The position numbers and the translations under genes are program-made. Shown here piece after piece: positions 44,596 to 54,869 of a stretch of 64,000 nt of DNA. The stretch's first letter is position 1. Every line of letters begins with the position of its first letter. The notes beneath the pieces were generated by a model that was not told where the DNA came from, ran no database searches, and was given only the letters and a program-made list of their open reading frames with translations. Source of the DNA: Aquarana catesbeiana (lineage: Eukaryota; Chordata; Amphibia; Anura; Ranidae); contig NC_133333.1 in NCBI RefSeq assembly GCF_042186555.1, positions 219,173,478-219,237,477 of the forward strand, given 5' to 3'.

Positions 44596-45619
44596 ATGAG
44601 GTCAAAGGAACTGCCTGAAGAGCTCAGAGGCAGAATTGTGGCAAGGCACAGATCTGGCCAAGGTTACAGAAAAATTTCTGCTGCACCCAAGATTCCTAAG
44701 AGCACAATGGCCTCCATAATCCTTAAATGGAAGACGTTTGGGACGACCAGAACCCTTCCTAAAGCTGGCCGTCCGGCCAAACTGAGCTATCGGGGGAGAA
44801 GAGCCTTGGTGAGAGAGGTAAAGAAGAACCCAAAGATCACTGTGGCTGAGCTCCAGAGATGCAGTCGGGAGATGGGAGAAAGTTGTAGAAAGTCAACCAT
44901 CACTGCAGCCCTCCACCAGTCGGGGCTTTATGGCAGAGTGGCCCGACGGAAGCCTCTCCTCAGTGCAAGACACATGAAAGCCTGCATGGAGTTTGCTAAA
45001 AAAAAAACACCTGAAGGAGTCCAAGATGGTGAGAAATAAGATTCTCTGGTCTGATGAAACCAAGACAGAATTTTTTGGCCTTAATTCTAAGCGGTATGTG
45101 TGGAGAAAACCAGGCACTGCTCATCACCTGTCCAATACAGTCCCAACAGTGAAGCATGGTGGTGGCAGCATCATGCTGTGGGGGTGTTTTTCAGCTGCAG
45201 GGACAGGAGGACTGGTTGCAATCGAGGGAAAGATGAATGCGGCCAAGTACAGGAATATCCTGGACGAAAACCTTCTCCAGAGTTCTTATGGCCTCAGACT
45301 GGGCCGAAGGTTTACCTTCCAACAAGACAATGACCCTAAGCACACAGCTAAAATAACGAAGGAGTGGCTACACAGCAACTCTGTGACTGTTCTTGAATGG
45401 CCCAGCCAGAGCCCTGACTTAAACCCAATTGAGCATCTCTGGAGAGACCTAAAAATGGCTGTCCACCAACGTTTACCATCCAACCTGACAGAACTGGAGA
45501 GGATCTGCAAGGAGGAATGGCAGAGGATCCCCAAATCCAGGTGTGAAAAACTTGTTGCATCTTTCCCAAAAAGACTCATGGCTGTATTAGATCAAAAGGG
45601 TGCTTCTACTAAATACTGA
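44596..45619 (+). pseudogene. Tc1 transposase, single frameshift (element C)
   Basis: The likely start is ATG 44596 (M-R-S-K-E-L-P-E-E-L), with an in-frame ATG at 44587. The stop is TGA at 45617-45619. Residues 1-110 form the bipartite helix-turn-helix DNA-binding region, with the G-R-P-A-K-L segment between the two halves. All catalytic residues remain: D in L-W-S-D-E-T (codon 45053), D in Q-Q-D-N-D-P-K-H (45326) and E in N-P-I-E-H-L-W (45431), the last pair in D34E spacing. The glycine-rich GGGSIMLWGCF box and C-terminal tail are intact. The sole visible lesion is a frame change at a run of ten A (44998-45007), typical of replication slippage. Expected length is about 340 residues. Confidence 0.9.
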
Positions 45620-46215
45620 GCAAAGGGTCTGAATACTTAGGACCATGTGATATTTCAGTTTTTCTTTTTTAATAAATCTGCAAAAATGTCAACAATTCCG
45701 TGTTTTTCTGTCAATATGGGGTGCTGTGTGTACAATAATGAGGAAAAAAATGAACTTAAATGATTTTAGCAAATGGCTGCAATATAACAAAGAGTGAAAA
45801 ATTTAAGGGGGTCTGAATACTTTCCGTCCCTACTGTACATACAGACTTCATTGGAATAATAAGGAAGAAATATAAAAACAGTAACATATAGTCCACGTTG
45901 GCTGGAAGAGCTCAAAAAGACCTGCAGACGTGCAGCTGCGCAATCTAGAGCCCCATAGATATAGTACAGTGAGTGAGTGTTGCCGGTCTAGGACCAGAAA
46001 TGTGTTACTGGCAGGATCAACTAGTAAAGATAAAGCCTGAAAAGGATCACAAATGCAGTCACCCCATCTATGGACCAGTAATCTGTCATTTATAACATTT
46101 TGGTTTTTAAATTTAGATCACCTTCCCCACTCACTCTAATGCATTTTTCAAAAATGGCAAAATTTTGCAAAAATTTATGGGGGTAATGAAAATGCAGTTT
46201 CCTTCTGGAGAGGGG

Positions 46216-47215
46216 TGAATTCTTATACCTAATAATTTGGAAACACTTTACACTTATAGCTATCAGCCTGAGCAGGAATTAAGCTGAAGGACACATTTTG
46301 TGACTGTCACTGGAGATGCACAAAGAAAGAAATGACAAGAAACAGTTAATATACAAAGTGCTGCACCATTGCTTACTCAGCTTCAAATTACCCAAAATTG
46401 GTGCAATTGTGTCCCCTGTTGGAGCCCTTGTGAGAGCACAGTCTTCAGATATCTTGGTGAGGAGCGCCCTCATGTGGTGAAATAATTACGTTAATTAACT
46501 ACAGTACATTGAATTAAGACCTGTTTATAGCAGTATGGGAGAATTTGATATTTAAACATTTATTAATGCTCATGGGAAATTATATTTTGCATTGCCTGGA
46601 TATTACCAGATATTAAATAAATCCAACAAACCACAGTTGTCTACACGTTTTGCCAATATATAGAGAATTTCTGAGTTTTGGTTACATTTTCACCAATGAT
46701 GTACCCCAAACCTGAGATCTTTTCCAGGAAAGTGTAGAGTTCACTGTCATTACTGTAACATTGGTGGGTGCACACTGGGAGGGGGCTGTCACTTTAGGAC
46801 CTATTCCTGGGGTGATCTCAATGATAGTAAATACCACCCCTCCCTCCAATCACTGTCTAAGTTGCCTCTTGTCTTCAATCAGTCTCTCTGCAGAATGACA
46901 TCTAATATACCGACCTCTAAAAAAAATATCTTCTGATAAACCTGAAATCAACAATTTTTAAGAAAATACTTCTCTACCTACATGTAAAAAATCATATTTT
47001 TTTTGCTAGAAAATTACTCTGAACCCCCAAACATTATATGTATTTTTTTAAGCAGTGACACTAGAGAAGAAAAGGTGGGTGTTGCAATGTTTTTATGTCA
47101 CATGGTATTTGCAGCAATATTTTAAACAATTTTTTTTTTAATACACTATAATAAATTTTAAAACAAAAAACACAATACATATATATTTTTTGAAAATTAT
47201 TTTTATTGCACGAGT
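46216..47215. other. Mostly unassigned; TTAA-family-like internal segment
   Basis: 46216-46980 shows nothing recognisable. 46990-47190 (AACCCCCAAACATTATATG, GACACTAGAGAAGAAAAGG, TTATGTCACATGGTATTTGC) matches 52460-52560 and appears to be an internal segment of a larger dispersed family, probably the one ending in AAGTGGTTAA. Confidence 0.45.
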
Positions 47216-47480
47216 CCTGCTGCTGCGTCCATTAACACAGACAGCAGGACTCGCCCCCCCCCCCCCCCCGGGTCACAGGATTTGATTGACAGCAGCGGGA
47301 GCCAATGGCTCCCGCTGCTATCAATCTATCCAATGAGGACAGAGACAGTGGCTGGAACTGCTGTGCTCGTCCCCGTCACTAGAACGATCGGGTTCAGGTA
47401 AGAAAAAGGGGGGCTCTGGGGAGCTGCTGCAGCACAAAAGGTTTTTCACCTTAATGCATAGAATGCATTAAGGTGAAAAA
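47216..47480 (+). repeat. Dispersed repeat family B, copy 2
   Basis: Shares GATTGACAGCAGCGGGAGCC (47283) and a right-end hairpin with the copy at 11325. The hairpin here is TTTTTCACCTTAATGCATAG then AATGCATTAAGGTGAAAAA (about 47442-47480), whose stem bases differ from copy 1 on both strands together. Confidence 0.7.
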
Positions 47481-47491
47481 CTGTGAGGGTT

Positions 47492-47752
47492 TTGAAAATA
47501 GAAAACCTCAGAAGTGGGATTTTTAAGACAATTTAGGACAAAAAAGAAAAAATTATAAATAAAAATATATATTTACTAATACAAAAATGAATCATAAAAA
47601 CAGAATTCATATGGAAATGGACCATTTCCAAATAAATTCTGTTTCTATGATTCATTTTTGTATTAGTAAATATATATTTTTATATATAATCTTTTCTTTT
47701 TTTGCCCTAAATTGCCTTTAAAGTCCCACTTCGGAGGTTTTCTATTTTCAAA
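47492..47752. mobile_element. Foldback element
   Basis: TTTGAAAATAGAAAACCTCA and GAAGTGGGATTTTTAA on the left are inverted as CCCACTTCGGAGGTTTTCTA and TTTTCAAA on the right. The stem continues through AATATATATTTACTAATACA to a centre at AAATGGACCATTT (about 47615-47630). Nearly the whole element is one long hairpin. Confidence 0.85.
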
Positions 47753-47849
47753 TTCCTTCAGGGATGATGGCAATTTACACGCCAACCTATGGGAGTCTAT
47801 TAATTTTCTAAAAACTGTGAGGGTTTACAATCCCTCAAGTAAGTGGTTG

Positions 47850-48238
47850 CTATTATTTTGTGGTATACAACCGAGTGCAGATTTTTTTACTTTTTTATTA
47901 AGTGTTTACTCCTGCCAGATCCAGAAGTGACGTCATAATGTTGCTTTCAGCCTCCCAGGATCACAGAGATGGCTGGGGACAATGCAGTCCACCTCCATCT
48001 CTATGGAAACCCGACGGCACCCCCGGATTGGATCACACGGGAGAGCCCGGAGAGGCGCTGCCTGTAAAAGCAATCCAGCAGCTAATCAGCCACTATGATG
48101 GCTTTTACATTGTAGGGAATCACTGGCTGAAAAAAAAAAAGAAAATTGGGATGATTCCTGTAACTTCAGACATCATCCAGATATCGTCACTTCGAGTCCA
48201 GGATGTCATAGGATGCTCTACAGGCGGGAAGTGGTTAA
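47850..48238 (+). mobile_element. TTAA-type element fragment (right end)
   Basis: Ends GGCGGGAAGTGG then TTAA (48235-48238), like the right end of the element at 10028 (GGTGGGAAGTGG TTAA). A corresponding left end is not clear. The preceding CAGGATGTCATAGGATG-type block has a counterpart near 10960. Confidence 0.55.
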
Positions 48239-48981
48239 AACTCCTTTGTGACATTTCAGTACTGCTGATCTCCTGCAGCATCTTTGCAGCCACTTCCAGT
48301 CTACATACACTCCAGAGAAGGCTGCATGGCATTTCTCAAGATGGGGGTGACAACAATGGACCATGCCTGTGCTGAAATGGCCACACGTAGTCTCCATCAG
48401 AAGCCTATGTGACAACACAAGAGCACAGTTAGGAAACATGGACGGAGTGTTGTCACCCTATATCAGAGAATCTTCATGGCAGGATCACCAGGAATTTGTT
48501 TAATATAAAGTCTGTGGATTAAAAAAACCTGAAAAATAACTAACACTAAAGATAAACTTTTAGTGATTGGGTTCACATTCACTTTAAATATTCTTGTTCT
48601 AAAAAAAAAAAAATTAGAAAACAAATATCAACTCAGAAAGAAACTAGAAAGAAATGTGTTCAGCCATAGACCTCCTATTGTTACCCGGAAATGTATAGCA
48701 CAATGGTTCTAGAAGGCTGTCACTCATTTTATTATTATTATTATTATTATTAATAATTCATAATAATAATTAATAGTGGGAGGAGCTACAAGACCAAATG
48801 GTGAATCTGCCTGTCGTACGTTTTGTCTGCCGCTGACGTTTTCATGCCTTCTGATAAGATCTTGCAGCACTCTCCTCTATAAATCTGAGTTCTTCGTTAT
48901 TGTTTTATAGATGCAAAGAGGAAATTGCCATCCAAGATCTCATTGTCATGCTGGGAAGATAAATGAATTCTTCACCACTCC
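48239..48981. other. Unassigned stretch with ATT microsatellite
   Basis: No gene. An (ATT)n tract and its inverted (TAA)n partner lie at 48729-48776 and could form a hairpin. Confidence 0.5.
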
Positions 48982-49268
48982 TAAAGCCAGCCATAGACGA
49001 TTCGAATCTTGGCCAGTTCAGCATGGACCAGCCGAGATTTCAACCATGTATGGGCAGGCTGATTGTACCCAAGTTGATTGATTAATCAAATTGGGTACAA
49101 CCAGCCTGTCAGATTTTACATGTAATTATTGCAAGCGGCTGTTATAGGCACTAGCAATAATCACGGTGTTCTCCCTGCAGGGTTGGCTTCCCCCCGCTGG
49201 GAGAACACAATGGCTCCACGGGAAGGATTACCCTTGTGGTTGCAGGAAAGAAAATTGCTCTGTCTATG
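48982..49268. mobile_element. MITE with palindromic centre
   Basis: AAGCCAGCCATAGACGATTC on the left is inverted as TTGCTCTGTCTATGG on the right. The inner stem TTGTACCCAA and TTGGGTACAA brackets GATTGATTAATC (49064-49101). Boundaries are approximate. Confidence 0.5.
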
Positions 49269-50436
49269 GACAAGTTAAGGGAGGTGAATATTAAATTTGA
49301 AATTAACGTAGTTGTAAAACCTTCCATACATCCAGTGAAGTGACTGGCCTCAGGTGATACACAGAGATAAAACAAATCCTCCTGCATAAGTTGTTCCTGT
49401 TTATCTGCAGTCTTCTCTTCTCTACAACCGTTCAAAGTGCAAAATTTCAAAAGTTAGTTTGAGCTGTCAGAAAATAGGGGGCGGAGAGCTGAAGTTAAAC
49501 TCTGCAGATCTCGGTGAGGAAAGCCCTGAGAGCTGGTTGAAGTTAAGGGACACCCCCCTACCCCCCTTTACAGAGCACACAGGAACAGAGCTGTGGCTGC
49601 CAATCACAGGTTGTGTGCTGGAGCTCCCTTCCCTGACACCATTTTTTCTCTTGGTGTCAGGAAAACTTGTCAGAAGTGACTCATGCTGATAGCAGAGGAA
49701 CGAAGCAGCAGACAGAAATGACACTTAGTGCTCTTAATTGAGACAAGTACACACTATAGAGGGATGTGCTTTGTTCATATTTCATGTCTGAGGTTTGCAA
49801 CCACTTTAAGTATAAAATTGAAAAACTGAGTGAGCGGGGTCTTCATTGTAAAAGAGACATGTAAATAAATAAACATACATGCCTGTGAGCAGTCTTCTCT
49901 GGGGCTCGTGTACATTAGCAGCTGGGAGGCTGTAAAATGCGGTTGCATCACATTTTTACTGCCCCTCAACCGTTCTCCCTTTAGCTGCACATGCCACGGC
50001 AGCAATGCTTTGAGGCCACAGCAGAATCGATGGCCGGCATTGCATTCAGCCAGTCACTACCACCCCATTCAAGTGAACAGGACAGCGCAACAACTGCCCC
50101 TCAACTGTGCGCAATGCTTGCAGTTGCAACATTTAGGTTAAAACAGGCAGTGAGGAGGTGACATATCACCTCCTCACCACCTGGCAAACACCTCAGAAAA
50201 GTGATCTCAGCATGGATTGGTTTTCAGAGGAGTGGCAGTCCTTTACGCTAGTGGAAACAAGCCCTTAAGAGTGTACACTGAGCTGCGTATGCGCACTTCA
50301 GTTTACAATCTGGCAAGGGATGACTTAACAATTGGGAGTGACGTCATCCTGTACCGGCCAATCAAAACAGCTGAAGACCGGCACCCAGAAGAAGCCGGGG
50401 AAAAGATGCAACACTAAGGGGTGTATTTATTTTTAA
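49269..50436. other. Unassigned stretch
   Basis: No gene. A GAGGAGGTGACATATCACCTCCTC palindrome near 50150 and an AGTGGAAACAAGCCCTTAAG end near 50250 suggest another MITE, but I could not place its left end. Confidence 0.4.
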
Positions 50437-50439
50437 AAA

Positions 50440-50805
50440 ATCGCAGAGCTATTCTTCCTGTGAAACTGCATGTACATTTGTTCTGTGTGAATGCCTGCAA
50501 AATCGAATATTACCAGGCTATTTTCTTTCCAAGTCAGATGTTCTTCATTCATAAGAATAATATGACTCATGAAAAGATTATTATGGTCACTTGATGGAGC
50601 TGATGATCATAGCAAAAAAAAAAATACTTATTTGTTATGATCATTAGCTGCCTCTACTGGACATATTTCACTATTTTCTTATGAATGAAGAGCATCTGAC
50701 CTGGAAAGAAAATAGCCCACTAGCAATTGATTTTGCAGACATTTGCACAGACTAAATGTACTGTAAATGCAGTTTCACAGGAAGAATAGCTCTGCAAATT
50801 TTTAA
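50440..50805. mobile_element. Foldback element, about 365 bp
   Basis: CAGAGCTATTCTTCCTGTGA (about 50445) is inverted at 50778-50797. GGCTATTTTCTTTCCAAGTC and TTCATTCATAAGAA continue the stem, and TGATGATCATAGC near 50600 pairs with TTATGATCATTAGC near 50636. It is one near-continuous long hairpin with small mismatches. Confidence 0.85.
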
Positions 50806-51403
50806 TAAAATACTCTATAGTTACTAAATTGCATTCATTAAAAATCTCCATATATGTTTTTAACCTTCCAGGTAATGCTGCAGTTCTGCAGTAAAGTATG
50901 GGATTCTGATAGAAGTACAGGGATCGCTGCAGTGAAGTTGGAATCATTAGTAAACGTACTTATCAGGCCAGGTGGAAATATAAAAATGTCCGCATATGAC
51001 AGCCGGCCACTTCTGCTTTTTAATAAACCGTGCAGTGGCGTCACTAGAGGGTGGCTATTAGGGCTGCAGCCCCAAATCTGGGGCCCATAGCCCCGAGTCT
51101 CTTGCCTCAGGGTCCCTGCCTAACCAGCGGGTTGCGGCTGTGGCGGTTGGGCGTGCTGCATTAGAGACGAGCAAACGGACGAGCAGAGATGACATCTCTC
51201 TCTCTCCGCCCACTCCACATCGCCGCTCTTCCGCCCTCACAGCCGGGCCTCTTCAATGTGAGAGCGATGTGCGGTGGGGAGCAGAGAAATGACATCATCT
51301 CTCCCTGCCCGCCACACATCAGCGCTCCTCCGCCCTCACAGTGTGGGTGCTCATTTTGTCAGAACACGGGCCTCTTCAATGTCGGAGGTGCAGCGGGGAG
51401 CAG
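50806..51403. other. Unassigned stretch
   Basis: No gene. 51180-51420 repeats the phrases CACATC(A/G)(G/C)CGCTC and GGGAGCAGAGA twice, suggesting a short duplicated GC-rich unit. Confidence 0.4.
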
Positions 51404-51730
51404 AGAGAAGACATCTTTTACTGCGAAGTCGCAGTTCAGAATTTGCGGATTTTTTTCCCCAGCCTAGCATTCCCACATCAGGGCAACATGTCAGGTGATT
51501 TATCAGCCTGACAAGTCGCGCTCCATGCAGTACAGGAACCATTCTAATAGGAGCGACTCAAGTCTCTCCAACTTAGAAAAAGGTTCCTGTACTACTTAGA
51601 GGCGACTTCGGAGCGGCTTACATTGACTTCTATACAGAAGTCATTTTTCAAGCCGCGCTGTATAGGTTGGCTTTAGGGTCAGACGAGAGTCAGGCGACTT
51701 TGAAGCTGCCCATGTGAACCATTTATAGGC
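51404..51730. mobile_element. MITE of the TCGCGACTTG class
   Basis: Carries GACAAGTCGCGCTCCATGCA, TAGAGGCGACTTCGGAGCGG and CAGGCGACTTTGAAGCTGCC with a CCCATGTGAACC right end, related to the elements at 11812 and 18326. Ends are approximate. Confidence 0.5.
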
Positions 51731-53413
51731 ATTTTTTTTTACCACAATCTAAAATTTTGTGGATTTTAACAATTCGCGACTGCTCAAATAACGTAAGCCC
51801 TGCGAATTTTGGGGTCGACTGTACATAAGAAATGACAGGGGACCCATCCCTACATTTTAAGGTTTTAGAGGATTATTTAATAGTGTATAAATAAATATTT
51901 TAGAATGCTTTGATACAATGTAGAGATCATCTTTGAGAAGCAACGATTGCCTGGAAAGTTACAATGTCTATGGTGATGCTTCCTTTTGGTAGAAGGCGTA
52001 GCGCCCCCCGGTGGTTGGTGAGTGATATCAGAGTGTAAAGTGCCATCATTCAGTGTCAGCACTATGACAGGGACAATACAAAGCCTCATAAATGGATTAT
52101 CTCTTCCCACACACTCTCCTCTGAGAGCCGCCGGCCCCTCCATGTCCTCTCCACTGGCCTTTCACATGGCGCACTCAAGCGAGACAGCGATCGTCCCAGC
52201 GGTGGATGACCCCCTAAGTGATGGCAATTATTACATGGCATGACCCCACCAAGGACTTCATTAAGAGACCACCCAGCCCTCCGCCATGGAAAAGCCTTGT
52301 CCCTTTAATCCTATTTCACACACCCCCTTCCCCCCCCCGCTGTTTGTATATCTAATCCCCCTCCAGTCTATCAGTCAGTCAGATTGTCTATTATATTCTC
52401 ATGGCTTTTCTGACACTTTTTGTTTACAAGTTTAAATCTGTATTTTTGCTCAAAAATTACTTTTAACCCACAAACTTAATTTTTTTTTTTTTTAGCAGAC
52501 ACCCTAGAGAATAGAATGGCAATCATTGCAATTTTTTTTATGTCACATAGTATTTGTATATCGGTTTTTCAAACTCAATAGTTTTAACAAAAACACAATA
52601 GATACCAATTTTTTTGTAAAATATGAAAAATGATGTTACACCGAGTAAATAGATACCTAACATGTCACGCTTTAAAATTGCACACGCTTGTGGAATGGCA
52701 ACAAACTATGGTACTTAAGCTCCATAGGCAATGCTTTAAAATGTTTTACTAGTTACCTGTTTGGAGTTACAGAGGAGGTCTAGCACTAGAATGATTGCTC
52801 TCACTCTAACGTTTGTGGCGACACCTCACATGTATGGTGCGAACGCCGTTTACATATGCAGCCTACGTACAGTAGTATGTGTTCCCTTCTGCCCGCGAGC
52901 ACAGAGGGATTGGGGGCGCTTTCAATTTTTTTCCCTTATTAATTTCATTTTTACAATGTCCCTTTAATTTTCTTTATCAATTACTTTTATTCCTATTACA
53001 AGGAATGTAAACATCCCTTGTAATAGAAATAAGGATGACAGGTCCTCTTTATGAAGAGATCTGAAGTCAAAAAGACCCAAAAATCTCTCCTTTACCTTTA
53101 AAAACAAAAGAAAAAAAAAGTTGTTATCTTTTGTGTTAACAAATGTCGCTCTGGTCCTCCAAGGCCATAGAGGCGATTTAGTCTTTTATTGCCTCTGTGA
53201 CCAGCCGGCCGCACCGTCAGATCGTTTCTTGGGCTCACCTCCCGCTGCTTCTCATGAGCCGCTCGGAGCACTTTCATGAGGAAACCAGACCCCCGCTGAA
53301 AAAAAAGAAAAATGGGGTTATGGCTAACCCTGATAAAAACCACTTGCAAACCCAACGTATATATATTTTATACATACACACATATATATATATATTGGTA
53401 GGCAAGTGGTTAA
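51731..53413 (+). other. Unassigned, grading into a TTAA-type repeat
   Basis: 51731-52430 has no recognised feature. 52460-52570 matches 46990-47190, and the far right ends GGCAAGTGG TTAA (53410-53413), so 52430-53413 is probably one degraded member of the TTAA-flanked family with a different interior. It includes a GGAATGTAAACATCCCTTGT palindromic block near 53003. Confidence 0.45.
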
Positions 53414-53594
53414 AGGGCCTGTGTGCCTTCCACATTATGTACACTAAAATATTTTGTTTAAAATAAATTGTATTTAGTTACTCCTGAAATTCCTTTTTAT
53501 TTATTTAGTTTCATTAAAAAATGCATTCGTTCGAAAATCCAAATTAAGGTCAAATCTGTCAATTGAAGGCTTATGATGTCTGCCTGATTGTCTA

Positions 53595-53988
53595 ATGCCG
53601 TGTACACACGGGCGGACTTTTCGGCATCAAAGGTCCGACGGTCTTTCCAACGGACTTTCAACAGACTTTTGACGGACTTCCGACAGACTTTCGAACAAAC
53701 GGACTTGGCTACACACGATCACACCAAAGTCCGACGGATTCGTATGTGATGATGTACGACCGGACTAAAATAAGGAAGTTCATAGCCAGTAGCCAATAGC
53801 TGCCTTAGCGGATTTTTCGACCGGACTCGAATCCGTTGGAAAGATTTGAAACATGTGAAAAGTCCGTCTGATTTTCGACCAAAAAGGTCCGTCGGAAGTC
53901 CGATGAAGCCCACACACGGTCGGATTGTCCGACGGATTCGTTCCGGCGGACGAGTTCGGTCGAAAAGTCCGCCCGTGTGTACACGGCA
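53595..53988. mobile_element. Palindromic MITE, TGCCGTGTACACACG family, copy 3
   Basis: The best preserved member. The left end TGCCGTGTACACACGGGCGG and the right end GCCCGTGTGTACACGGCA are perfectly inverted, within CTAA and TTAG flanks. Internal AGCCAGTAGCCAATAGCTGC is shared with copies 1 and 2. Confidence 0.88.
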
Positions 53989-53991
53989 TTA

Positions 53992-54206
53992 GAAGATTCG
54001 ACGAAGCCGCGATCGTACATTTCTGGTCGAATGCTCCGACCACAAACTATAGTAGAATTCTAATGTTGTTTGACTAGTAATAATTAATAATTATTATTAC
54101 TAGTCAAACATTAGAATTCTTCTATAGCCTATGGGCGGAGCATTTGACCGTAAATGTCCGCTGGCGGTGATCGTATGTTTTTAGCTGCGTGTGTACGCGG
54201 CATTAG
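53992..54206. mobile_element. MITE with AT-rich hairpin, abutting copy 3
   Basis: The outer arms CGATCGTACATTTCTGGTCG and GCATTTGACCGTAAATGTCC are partly inverted. The centre 54054-54120 is a hairpin of about 30 bp (AGAATTCTAATG, TTTGACTAGTAATAAT and the inverse) with a three-base bulge. The right end GTGTGTACGCGGCATTA is the TGCCG-type terminus. Confidence 0.7.
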
Positions 54207-54869
54207 GTTCTAGCTATTTTACTGCTCCTCCTCTTTGGTTACAATCAGCCAATAACATTCATCATCATTTTACTTCCCACACCCATTCCAGCAGAGACCA
54301 CTAACAGCTCTTTTACTATCGTCTTTATAATCTCGAATCTTTTCTCTCTATGTCGAATAATCTTGGACTAATAGAGTTAGGTTAGGCACATTCGACCGCA
54401 GATTCGATAGACACAGATCGCTATTGTCACAGTCATGTCGAATCTTCTAACTATATCGAACTGTTGGCGCAACGATAGGAAAATAAAGCATTTTTTTAAA
54501 TTTCGGATTCTGCGCGTTCATTATCATTTTGTTAAAACGAACACAAAAATTCGGACGAAAATACATTCGGACTATAACGAATGCACATGTCTATGTCATA
54601 TCACGTCTATCAGGACACAAAACTTTCCCAGCAATTCTAGATACTGCTAGCAACAACAGAATGTGGAATGAAGTTTACTTTCATAAGTATGAGGCTCTCT
54701 TTTGATCTATTCCTCCTTCTCTCTATCCTTGCTTCTTTCCCTCTATTCTTTCTCTTAATCCTTCTTTATTCTTCCTTATTTCTATCCTTCCTTCCTTCTC
54801 TCTGTTCTTCCTTCTTGCCCTCTCAATTTTCTAAGCATACTTATAATAATAATAAATATTATATATATA
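54207..54869. other. Unassigned, with a pyrimidine tract
   Basis: No gene. 54705-54836 is a CTTC/CCTT-rich polypyrimidine tract, and AT repeats at 54845-54869 lead into a Tc1 element. Confidence 0.6.

Larger units (their letters stand above)
44031..45835 (+). mobile_element. Tc1 transposon C, nearly intact (1,805 bp)
   Basis: Flanked by TA (44029-44030 and 45836-45837). The ends CAGTGGGGACGGAAAGTATT and AATACTTTCCGTCCCTACTG are inverted, with long terminal repeats of about 210 bp ending at AAGTATTCAGACCCTTTGCT and AGCAAAGGGTCTGAATACTT. The only disruptions are a 159-bp hAT MITE in the 5' untranslated part and one frameshift in the transposase. It inserted in the hammerhead element. Confidence 0.95.
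43588..45950 (-). mobile_element. Hammerhead-bearing retroelement with 11-bp duplication
   Basis: The duplicated target CCCCATAGATA lies at 43577-43587 and 45951-45961. The homologous unfilled site is at 60366-60378 (CCCCCATAAATATAG). Excluding the Tc1 inside, its own length is about 555 bp. It has a decayed hammerhead at 43864-43916 about 275 bp from its left end, similar to the 227-bp offset in the element at 39296. Non-coding. Confidence 0.75.
43350..46215 (+). repeat. Dispersed repeat R, copy 1, interrupted
   Basis: The outer parts 43350-43587 and 45962-46215 match 60120-60660. Shared landmarks are CACTGGCATTTATATGG, GTGGACTACAGAACACC, ATAGTACAGTGAGTGAGTGT and CTAATGCATTTT. The intervening 2.36 kb is a hammerhead retroelement carrying a Tc1. 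The uninterrupted copy serves as the empty site. Confidence 0.8.

Noticed and set aside
45286..45579. Minus-strand frames opposite Tc1 transposase genes
   Set aside because: Shadows of the transposase coding strand; the same holds for antisense frames near 35900, 55364 and 61135.
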